45,496 nucleotides of DNA, from contig JAFAYP010000521.1 in NCBI GenBank assembly GCA_019240305.1, forward strand, positions 64,818 through 110,313. The letters run 5' to 3'. The notes beneath the pieces are model-generated. The model saw nothing but the letters and a program-made list of their open reading frames with translations, had not been told where the DNA came from and made no database searches. Every line of letters starts with the position of its first letter. The first letter of the stretch is position 1. Of the stretch, positions 25,554 to 33,570 are shown piece after piece. Both the position numbers and the translations under genes were made by a program. This stretch comes from Solirubrobacterales bacterium. Lineage in GTDB: Bacteria > Actinomycetota > Thermoleophilia > Solirubrobacterales > Solirubrobacteraceae.

Positions 25554-26884
25554 AGCGCGTGTTCATCCCGAACCGGGGGGAGATCGCGGTGCGGATCGTT
25601 CGCGCCTGCCGTGAGCTCGACCTCGAGTGCGTCGTCGGCGCCTCCGAACCGGACCTCGACGGCCTGGCGGCGCGGCAGGCGGACCGGGTCGTGTGCCTTG
25701 GCCCCGGTCCTGCGGACGCGAGCTACCTGCGTGACGATATCGTCGTCCAGGCCGCGCTCGGCACCGGCTGTGACGCGATCCACCCCGGATACGGGTTCCT
25801 GTCCGAGAGCCCGCAGTTGGCGGCCCGCGCCCGCGAGCACGGCCTCGTGTTCGTCGGACCTCCGACCGAGGCGATCTCCCTCGCCGGGGACAAGCTGGCC
25901 GCGCGTGAGGAGGCGCGGGGCGCGGGGGTGCCGGTGCTCCCGGGTGGCGAGGCGCGGAGCGCTGAGCAGGCCCGAGAGCTCGCAGACCGGATTGGCTATC
26001 CCGTTCTGGTCAAGGCCGCCGGCGGGGGCGGGGGCCGCGGCATCAAGCGGGCGGCCGACGGCCAGGAGCTCGAGGCGGTGATCGGTCTGGCCCGCGGCGA
26101 AGCGGCGGCGGCGTTCGCCGACGACCGCGTGTACGTCGAGCGGTTGATCGAGTCCGCGCGTCACGTCGAGGTCCAGATCGCCGCGGACGATCATGACACG
26201 GTGATCGATCTGGGCGAGCGCGACTGTTCGGTGCAGCGCCGCTTCCAGAAGGTGATCGAGGAGGCTCCGGCCCCCGCGCTGTCCGAGGCGACACGAGGGC
26301 GGCTGCGGGAGGCGGCGGTGGCGTTTGCGCGGGCGATCGGCTACCGCAACCTGGGCACGGCCGAGTTCGTGGTCGACGCCGACAGCGGTGAGTTCTTCTT
26401 TCTCGAGGTCAACTGCCGGATCCAGGTCGAGCATCCGGTGACCGAGGCCGTCACCGGGAGAGACCTCGTCGGCCTTCAGCTGCGGATCGCCGCTGGTGAG
26501 CGGCTCGGCTTCGCGCAGGAAGACGTCGCCTTCGCCGGCCACGCGGTCGAATGCCGGCTCAATGCCGAGGACATCGCCCGGGGCTTCATGCCCTCGCCGG
26601 GCACGCTGTCGCTGTTCGCGATGCCGGGGCGCCCGGGGCTGCGGGTGGACACCCACTGCTTCGCGGGCGCGGCCGTCCCGCCCTACTACGACTCGCTGCT
26701 GGCCAAGCTGATTGCCCACGGTGATGACCGCGTTCAGGCAATCGATCTACTGCTCGACGCCCTCGAGGACGTGGACGTCGAGGGGGTGCAGACAAACCGC
26801 GCGCTCCTTCAGAGCGTGCTCGGTCTCCCCGACTTCCGCGCCGCCGCGGTGACCACCGACTGGCTCGAGCGCACGCTGCAATGA
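25550..26884 (+). CDS. accC: Biotin carboxylase
   Basis: KRVFIPNRGEIAVRIVRACREL; IHPGYGFLSE; KAAGGGGGRGIK; EVNCRIQVEHPVTE. Confidence 0.94.
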   Translation: MKRVFIPNRGEIAVRIVRACRELDLECVVGASEPDLDGLAARQADRVVCLGPGPADASYLRDDIVVQAALGTGCDAIHPGYGFLSESPQLAARAREHGLVFVGPPTEAISLAGDKLAAREEARGAGVPVLPGGEARSAEQARELADRIGYPVLVKAAGGGGGRGIKRAADGQELEAVIGLARGEAAAAFADDRVYVERLIESARHVEVQIAADDHDTVIDLGERDCSVQRRFQKVIEEAPAPALSEATRGRLREAAVAFARAIGYRNLGTAEFVVDADSGEFFFLEVNCRIQVEHPVTEAVTGRDLVGLQLRIAAGERLGFAQEDVAFAGHAVECRLNAEDIARGFMPSPGTLSLFAMPGRPGLRVDTHCFAGAAVPPYYDSLLAKLIAHGDDRVQAIDLLLDALEDVDVEGVQTNRALLQSVLGLPDFRAAAVTTDWLERTLQ

Positions 26885-28359
26885 GCACCCGGATCGAGTT
26901 CGTCGACACGACCATGCGGGACGGGAACCAGTGCATGTGGAGCGCGACCGGGCTGACCACGCCCGATGTGCTGGCCATCGCCCCCACGCTGAACCGGGTC
27001 GCCTACCACGCGCTCGACTTCACCTCGAGCACGCACATGGCGGTCTCGGTGCGCTTTCACCGCGAGGATCCCTGGGAGCGGATCCGGCTCGTGAGCGCCG
27101 CGATGCCCGATACGCCATTGGGGATCATCACCACCGGAATGCGGTTCATCTCCTGGGTCCCCGCCGAGGAGGAGGTGATGCGGCTCTCGTTTGCGCTCGT
27201 GGTCCGCAACGGAATCCGCCGCTTCCAGATCGCCGACCCGTCCAACGACCCAGCACGGATCAAGCGGCTGGCCGCGATGGCGCGGGCCGAGGGTGCCGAA
27301 GAGGTCGTCGTGGGGCTCACCTACTCGATCAGCGAGGTGCACACCCATCAGTACTACGCGGATCGCGCCACCGCTCTGGCCGACTGCGCCGACATGGATC
27401 GGCTGTACCTGAAGGATCCCGGCGGTCTGCTGACGCCCGACGCAGTACGTGAGCTCGCTCCGGCCCTGCTCGTCGCGGCCGGCGAGCGTCCGGTCGAGCT
27501 GCACAGCCACTGCACCATAGGCCTGGCGCCGCTGGTCTACATGGAGGGACTCAGGGCGGGCCTGCGCGTGCTGCACACGGCATCGGGTGCCCTGGCCCGG
27601 GGCACCTCGCAACCTGACGTGCTCAACACGGCGCGGAATGTCGAGGCGTCCGGATACGGACACGCGCTCGACCTCGACCAGCAGGCGATCGTCTCGGCGC
27701 ACTTCGACGAGCTCGCCCGCGCCAAGGGGCTTCCCAGCGGTGCCGCACAGGAGTTCGACGCCGCCTACTACCGCCACCAGCTGCCCGGCGGCATGGTCAC
27801 GACGACGCGGCGGATGCTCGAAGAGCTCCGCCGGCCCGAGCTGTTCGAGGCGGTGCTTGAGGAGGTGACACAGGTGCGGGCCGAGATGGGCTACCCGATC
27901 ATCGTCACCCCCGTCTCGCAGTTCATCGCCAGTCAGGCCGCTCGCAACGTGATCGACGGTGAGCGGTGGCACAACGTCTCGGATGAGACGGTGCGCTACT
28001 TCCTCGGTCACTACGGTGCCGCGCCCGCCCCGGTCGACCCCGAGATCGCCGACCGCGTCCTCTCGCGCCCGCAGGTCCGCGGTCTGGCCGATCTGAAGCC
28101 GCTCAGTCTCGACGGAGCGCGCGAGCGCTTCGGGGCCCGGATCTCCGAGGAGGAGCTGCTGCTGCGTCTGACGATGCCTGCGGAGCAGGTCGACGCGATG
28201 GTCGCGGCGCGCGACGGCGCCGCGGGACCACCGCTCCCGGCCGCGCGACCGGGGCGTTCGCCGGTGGTCAGCCTGCTGCAGGAGCTCGAGCGCCGCCCGT
28301 CGCTGACCAGGGTCGCGATCGCTGCGGGTGGCGATCGGGTGGTCTGGCGCCGTGCTTGA
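26881..28359 (+). CDS. Pyruvate carboxylase subunit B/transcarboxylase 5S-type carboxyltransferase, divergent substrate site
   Basis: FVDTTMRDGNQ; REDPWERIR; YLKDPGGLLTPDAV; ELHSHCTIGLAP; LPGGMVTTTRRML; YPIIVTPVSQFIASQAARNV. Confidence 0.88.
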   Translation: MSTRIEFVDTTMRDGNQCMWSATGLTTPDVLAIAPTLNRVAYHALDFTSSTHMAVSVRFHREDPWERIRLVSAAMPDTPLGIITTGMRFISWVPAEEEVMRLSFALVVRNGIRRFQIADPSNDPARIKRLAAMARAEGAEEVVVGLTYSISEVHTHQYYADRATALADCADMDRLYLKDPGGLLTPDAVRELAPALLVAAGERPVELHSHCTIGLAPLVYMEGLRAGLRVLHTASGALARGTSQPDVLNTARNVEASGYGHALDLDQQAIVSAHFDELARAKGLPSGAAQEFDAAYYRHQLPGGMVTTTRRMLEELRRPELFEAVLEEVTQVRAEMGYPIIVTPVSQFIASQAARNVIDGERWHNVSDETVRYFLGHYGAAPAPVDPEIADRVLSRPQVRGLADLKPLSLDGARERFGARISEEELLLRLTMPAEQVDAMVAARDGAAGPPLPAARPGRSPVVSLLQELERRPSLTRVAIAAGGDRVVWRRA

Positions 28360-29167
28360 CGGCGTGCGACTCGATGCTGTCCGCGGCTTCGTGTTCGATG
28401 TCGACGGAACGCTGCTTCACCGTGGCCCCGACGGCCGCGGCCGGCCGCAGCCCGGCGCCGTCGACGTGCTCGAGGCGATTCGAGCCAGCGGACGGCGGCT
28501 GGTGCTGTTCACCAACGCCAGCCACGTCCCCTCGGCGGCCATCGCGCGCGGTCTGCGTGAGGACGGCTTGCCGGTCTCGGGCGAGGAGCTGTTGACGCCG
28601 GTCGACAGTGCCACCGCCTTTCTGCGTCGATACCACGCTGACCGTCCGGCGCTGCTGTTCGCCTCGGGCTCGGTACGCGAGCACATGGCCCAGGCGGGGA
28701 TCCGCATCGCCGAGGGGGAGGAGGCCGGGGTGGTCTTCGTGGCTCATCTGGAGGAGGTGGAGATGGGGGAGCTGGAGCGCGCGGCGCGCGCAGTCACGAG
28801 GGGGGCGCCGCTGTTCACCGGCAGCTACGTGCGGGGCTACGCCGGCGCCAACGGCATCATCTACAGCCGCGGCGCGATGATCACGGCGGCGATCGCCAAG
28901 GTCACCGGCGCGCGCCCCCGGGTGCTCGGCAAGCCGTCGCGCGCGGCCGTGACCGAGCTCGGCGCTCGCCTCGGCGTCCCCACGCGCGAGGTCGCGGTGA
29001 TCGGCGACGATCTGGGCATGGACATCGCGCTGGGCCGGATGGGTGGCTGCAGGACCGTGCTCGTCCGCAGCGGGATCAGCGGCGCGATCGACCTCGAGAC
29101 GGTGCCCGAGCGCCGGCGGCCAGACGCCGTGATCGATGGCGTCGCGGACCTGCTCGAGCGGCTCTAG
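28352..29167 (+). CDS. HAD-superfamily (IIA/NagD-like) phosphatase
   Basis: GFVFDVDGTLLHRG; VLFTNASH; RVLGKPSRAAVTELGARLG; VAVIGDDLGMDIALGRMGGCRTVLVRSG; GTG at 28352 overlaps the upstream stop. Confidence 0.88.
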   Translation: MLDGVRLDAVRGFVFDVDGTLLHRGPDGRGRPQPGAVDVLEAIRASGRRLVLFTNASHVPSAAIARGLREDGLPVSGEELLTPVDSATAFLRRYHADRPALLFASGSVREHMAQAGIRIAEGEEAGVVFVAHLEEVEMGELERAARAVTRGAPLFTGSYVRGYAGANGIIYSRGAMITAAIAKVTGARPRVLGKPSRAAVTELGARLGVPTREVAVIGDDLGMDIALGRMGGCRTVLVRSGISGAIDLETVPERRRPDAVIDGVADLLERL

Positions 29168-29213
29168 CTTTCACGATGGCCGAGGGCAAGCGTTGCACCG
29201 AGGAGCTCGTTGA

Positions 29214-31187
29214 GTGATCGGGGACGTTCTCTGGACACCTCCCGGGGATGTGCGGCAGAGGACCGAGATCGGGCGGTTCATGAATTGGCTGCGCGATCAC
29301 CGCGGCCGTGACTTCGCCTCCTATGACGAGCTCTGGCGGTGGTCGGTCGATGACCTCGAGGGCTTCTGGGGATCGATCTGGGCCTTCTACGCGATCCGGG
29401 CTCGACGGCCCTACGAGCGCGTACTGGGTGCGAGCGCGATGCCGGGCGCCGAGTGGTTCCCGGGGGCGCGCCTCAACTACGCCGAGCATCTCGTCGGCCT
29501 GGACGAGGACCGCGACCGGACCGCGGTCCTGTCGCGGTCACAGACTCGGCCGCCGCTTGACCTGACGTTCGGCGAGCTGCGCGAGCTGGCCGCCCGGGCG
29601 AGAGTCGGATTGCAACGACTCGGCGTCGGCCCCGGTGACCGGGTCGTCGCCTACCTGCCCAACATTCCCGAAACGCTCGCGGCGTTCATCGCCACCGCCA
29701 GCCTCGGGGCGATCTGGGCCGCCTGCGCGCCCGAGTTCGGCGCGCGGAGCGTCGTCGATCGCTTCGCCCAGATCCAACCGCGGGTCATGCTGGCCGTGGG
29801 CGGCTACGGGTTCCGAGATCGCTATGTCGATCGCCGCGAGGACGTGGTGGCGATCCGGTCCCGGCTGCCGACCCTCGAGCACGTCGTCTGGGTGCCCTAC
29901 GGTGACGCCGTGGTGCCCGACGCCACCAGCTGGGACGACCTGCTGGCCGAGTCCGCGGCGCTTCAGTTCGAGCCGGTCGCGTTCGACCAGCCGCTGTACG
30001 TGCTGTTCTCATCCGGGAGCACCGGTCTGCCCAAGGCGATCGTCCACGGGCATGGCGGCCAGCTGATCGAGCACCACAAGAACCAGGGGCTCGGCTGGGA
30101 CCTGAAACCCGGCGGTCGCCTGCAGTGGTTCTCCACGACAGCCTGGATGATGTGGAACGCACTGGTCTCGGCGCTCCTGCTCCGCGCTTCGATCGTGATG
30201 CTTGACGGCGATCCCGCCTGGCCGGATCTGCTCGAGCAGTGGCGGCTGGCGGAACGCAACCGCCCGACGGTGATGGGCGTGGCGCCGCCGTATCTGATGG
30301 CGTGTCGGAAGGCCGGCCTCGAGCCGGGGCGCGAATGCGATCTGGGCTCGATCCGCGCTCTGTGCACGGCGGGCTCACCGCTACCGGCCGAGGGCTATAC
30401 CTACGTGTACGAGCAGCTCGCTCGCGATGTGGTGCTGATCAACGGGTCGGGCGGCACGGACGTGTGCACCGGGATCGTGTCCGGGTCGTTCGCCCAGCCG
30501 GTGTACGAGGGAGAGATCTCCGGTCCCTGCCTGGGGGTCGCCGCGCATGCCTTTGACCTCTCGGGAGCCGAGATCGTGGGCGAGCTGGGCGAGCTGGTGA
30601 TCACCAAGCCGATGCCCTCGATGCCGGTCGCGCTCTGGAACGATCCTGACGGCCAACGCTACCGCTCGTCGTATTTCGATCGCTACCCGGGCGTCTGGCG
30701 TCAAGGGGACTGGGTCAGGTTCACCGAGCGCGGCAGCTGCGTGCTGACCGGGCGCTCCGACGCCACGCTCAACCGCGGCGGCGTACGCCTGGGGACCGGC
30801 GAGTTCTACGCCACGGTCGAGGAGCTCCCGGAGATCACCGACGCGCTCGTCGTGCACCTCGAGGATGCCGGCGGCGGGCCGGGCGAGCTGCTGCTGTTCG
30901 TCGTCGCCGCCCCCGAAGCCGCCGTCGACGCGGCCGTGCACGAGCGAATCGCCGCGGCGCTCCGGCGCGAGCTCTCGCCGCGCCACGTTCCGGACGCGAT
31001 CGTCACGGTGCCCTCGATTCCGCGGACCCTCACGGGCAAGAAGCTCGAGGCGCCGGTCAAGCGGATCCTGTTGGGAGAGCCGGCCGATACGGTGGCCAGC
31101 CGTGACTCACTCGCCAACCCGGCCGCGCTTGACGCGTTCGTCGAGCTGGCGAGCGAGCGCTCGGCGCGCCAGGCTTCACTACCATAG
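29214..31187 (+). CDS. Acetoacetate-CoA ligase (acetoacetyl-CoA synthetase)
   Basis: FYAIRARRPYERVLGASAMPGAEWFPGARLNYAEHLV; LFSSGSTGLPKAIVHGHGGQLIEHHKNQGLGWDLKPGGRLQWFSTTAWMMWNALVSALL; SDATLNRGGVRLGTGEFY. Confidence 0.9.
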   Translation: MIGDVLWTPPGDVRQRTEIGRFMNWLRDHRGRDFASYDELWRWSVDDLEGFWGSIWAFYAIRARRPYERVLGASAMPGAEWFPGARLNYAEHLVGLDEDRDRTAVLSRSQTRPPLDLTFGELRELAARARVGLQRLGVGPGDRVVAYLPNIPETLAAFIATASLGAIWAACAPEFGARSVVDRFAQIQPRVMLAVGGYGFRDRYVDRREDVVAIRSRLPTLEHVVWVPYGDAVVPDATSWDDLLAESAALQFEPVAFDQPLYVLFSSGSTGLPKAIVHGHGGQLIEHHKNQGLGWDLKPGGRLQWFSTTAWMMWNALVSALLLRASIVMLDGDPAWPDLLEQWRLAERNRPTVMGVAPPYLMACRKAGLEPGRECDLGSIRALCTAGSPLPAEGYTYVYEQLARDVVLINGSGGTDVCTGIVSGSFAQPVYEGEISGPCLGVAAHAFDLSGAEIVGELGELVITKPMPSMPVALWNDPDGQRYRSSYFDRYPGVWRQGDWVRFTERGSCVLTGRSDATLNRGGVRLGTGEFYATVEELPEITDALVVHLEDAGGGPGELLLFVVAAPEAAVDAAVHERIAAALRRELSPRHVPDAIVTVPSIPRTLTGKKLEAPVKRILLGEPADTVASRDSLANPAALDAFVELASERSARQASLP

Positions 31188-31239
31188 GCACTAACCGAGC
31201 TCGGGCGGATGTGCCCGGTTGGGGGAGAGGGATCGACGG

Positions 31240-32268
31240 ATGGCTGTAGCCGAGGCGAGGTTTACCGGGCCGACGAGATGGCGGCAGCCAGAGCCGGAGT
31301 ATTGGCGAGTCCGCGACGGCGACGCGTCCGCGCGGCTGCGCTCCTGGGCCGAGATCCTCGCCACGACCCACTTGGCGTTCGACGTGCACCCGACGTTCCG
31401 AACCCCGACGAGGTTCCAGGGAGCAGTCACGCGCCGCGCGATCGGCGATCTGATGCTCGTCGACTGTGCCGCCTCGCCATTTCTCGGCCACCGTAGCCGC
31501 GCCGTGATGGACGGCCGACGTGAGGCCAGCCCCCGTGAGAACGTGCTCGGCCTCCAATTCGTGTGCAAGGGCGTCGAGCGTGTCCGCGAGGGCAACCGCG
31601 AGCTGACGCTGACGGCGGGCGACGTCGTTCTCTGGGACGGGATGCAGCCGACCGAGGTCGAGATCGTCGAGGCGTTCTACAAGCGCACGTTGCTGTTCCC
31701 GCGCGATCAGGTCGTAGCGCTGTGCCCGCGACTGGCCGATGTGAGCGCGCTGCCGTCGCTGGACGGAAGCGCCCCGGCCCGCCTCCTCGTTCGGTACATG
31801 AATGCGCTTGCGCTCGAGCTGCCGCAGCTCGAGCCCACGGCCGCCACCGCGGCGGCCAACGCCGCGTTCGAGCTGTTGCGAGCGGCGATCGAGCCCAATC
31901 TGCCCACCGACCGCTCGGCCATGCGCGCCGCGCTGCGGACCGAGATCGGCCGCTACGTGCGCACCCATCTGCAGGACCCGACGCTCGGGCCGGCCTCGAT
32001 CGCTCAGGCGAACGCGATGTCGGTCCGCGCGCTGCACGCGCTGTTCGAGGACGTCGACGCGTCGGTGGCTGCGCTCGTGCGCTCCGAGCGACTGGCCCGC
32101 TGCCTGGAGGACCTGCAGCGGCGCAACGGCGGGTCGGTGACCGAGATCGCGTTCCGCTGGGGATTCTGCGACGCCGCCCACTTCTCACGCGTATTCAAGC
32201 GCGAGTTCGGCGCCACGCCCAGCGAAGTCCGGCAGGCCGCCCTAGCCGCCGGCTCAGCCCGCGACTGA
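31240..32268 (+). CDS. AraC-family transcriptional regulator (AraC-binding-like-domain type)
   Basis: C-terminal HTH SVRALHALFEDVDASVAALVRSERLARCLEDLQRRNGGSVTEIAFRWGFCDAAHFSRVFKREFGATPSEVR. Confidence 0.92.
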   Translation: MAVAEARFTGPTRWRQPEPEYWRVRDGDASARLRSWAEILATTHLAFDVHPTFRTPTRFQGAVTRRAIGDLMLVDCAASPFLGHRSRAVMDGRREASPRENVLGLQFVCKGVERVREGNRELTLTAGDVVLWDGMQPTEVEIVEAFYKRTLLFPRDQVVALCPRLADVSALPSLDGSAPARLLVRYMNALALELPQLEPTAATAAANAAFELLRAAIEPNLPTDRSAMRAALRTEIGRYVRTHLQDPTLGPASIAQANAMSVRALHALFEDVDASVAALVRSERLARCLEDLQRRNGGSVTEIAFRWGFCDAAHFSRVFKREFGATPSEVRQAALAAGSARD

Positions 32269-33570
32269 GCGTCGGTCGAGCACCCGGACCGCTTTGCCCT
32301 CGCTGCGCGGCAGGCTCCCGGGATCGAGCACCGTCACCGCGATCCGCAAGCCGGTGTGCTCTTTCAGCTGCGCCTCGATCCGCTGGCGCAGGGGCTCGTG
32401 ATCATTGCCGCCGGCTGGCTCGCATTCGAGCGTGAGCTCGTCCATGGGACCCACCCGCTCGACGATCAGGCGGTAGTGCGGGGCCACGCCATCGACACCG
32501 AGCAGCGCGTGCTCGACCTGGGACGGATAGAGGTTCACCCCGCGCACGATCAGCATGTCGTCCCGGCGGCCGCGCAGGCCGGTGAGGCGGGCGGTCGTGC
32601 GCCCGCACCGGCACGGCGACTCGATCACGCCGCCGATGTCGCCGGTGCGGTAGCGGATCAGCGGCAGCGCCTCCTTGGTCAGCGTGGTGAACACGAGCTC
32701 GCCTTCCTCGCCGGGAGCCACCGCGCGACCGTCGTCGGGATTCACCACCTCGACCAGGAAGTGATCCTCCTGGACGTGCAACCCGGCGCGCGCGGCGAGG
32801 CACTCGCTGGCGACGCCGGGGCCACACATCTCCGATAGGCCGTAGAAGCTGATCGCCGCGATCCCCAGCGTTCGCTCGATCTGGACGCGCATGGCTTCGG
32901 TCCAGGCCTCGCCACCGAACAGGCCGAGCTGGAGCGGTAGTTGCGCCGGGTCGATTCCGGCCTCCTCGAGCGCCTGGGCGATGACCAGGGAATACGAGGG
33001 CGTGGAGACCAGCACCTCGGCCCCCAGGTCCTGGAGCAGCATGATCTGACGAGCGGTGCGCCCGCCGGATACTGGGACCACCGTCGCGCCGATCCGCTCG
33101 CCGCCCTGATGAAACCCCAGTCCGCCGGTGAACAGCCCATAGCCATTGGCGTTGTGGATCGTCATCCCAGGTTGGACCCCGGCCATCGTCATGCCGCGGG
33201 CCATCAGGTCGGTCCAGCGGTCGAGATCGCCACGGGTGTACGCCACCACGGTCGGCTTGCCATGCGTCCCGCTGGAGGCATGGACACGGACGAGCTCGTC
33301 GCGCGCGACCGCGAGCAGCCCGAACGGATATGAGGCCCGCAGGTCGGATTTGGTCATGAATGCGATCTGCTCGAGGTCGGCGAGCGAATGCAGATCGTCG
33401 GGGGCCGCGATCCCGGCCGAGGCCAGGCGCTCGGCGCCCAGCGCCTGGCCCCGCAGCACCCGCTCGACGGTGGTGCGCAACCGTTCCAGTTGGAGCCCGC
33501 GCAACTCCGCCCGTGGCAGCGTCTCGGCGGGGTCCCAGATCAGGGGTTCACTCGGCGCGCCGGGCGGCAT
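32254..33570 (-). CDS. paaK: Phenylacetate-CoA ligase (PaaK-like)
   Basis: FMTKSDLRASYPFGLLAVARDELVRVHASSGTHGKPTVVAYTRGDLDRWTDLMAR; YGLSEMCGPGVASEC; RYRTGDIGGVIESPCRCGRTTARLTGLRGRRDDMLIVRGVNLYPSQVEHALL. Confidence 0.9.
   Translation of the reverse strand: MPPGAPSEPLIWDPAETLPRAELRGLQLERLRTTVERVLRGQALGAERLASAGIAAPDDLHSLADLEQIAFMTKSDLRASYPFGLLAVARDELVRVHASSGTHGKPTVVAYTRGDLDRWTDLMARGMTMAGVQPGMTIHNANGYGLFTGGLGFHQGGERIGATVVPVSGGRTARQIMLLQDLGAEVLVSTPSYSLVIAQALEEAGIDPAQLPLQLGLFGGEAWTEAMRVQIERTLGIAAISFYGLSEMCGPGVASECLAARAGLHVQEDHFLVEVVNPDDGRAVAPGEEGELVFTTLTKEALPLIRYRTGDIGGVIESPCRCGRTTARLTGLRGRRDDMLIVRGVNLYPSQVEHALLGVDGVAPHYRLIVERVGPMDELTLECEPAGGNDHEPLRQRIEAQLKEHTGLRIAVTVLDPGSLPRSEGKAVRVLDRRSVAG

Noticed and set aside
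31188-31239. Palindrome-like ACCGAGCTCGGG...GCCCGGTT as a terminator after the acetoacetyl-CoA synthetase
   Set aside because: Imperfect with a bulge and no U-tract; not convincing by eye
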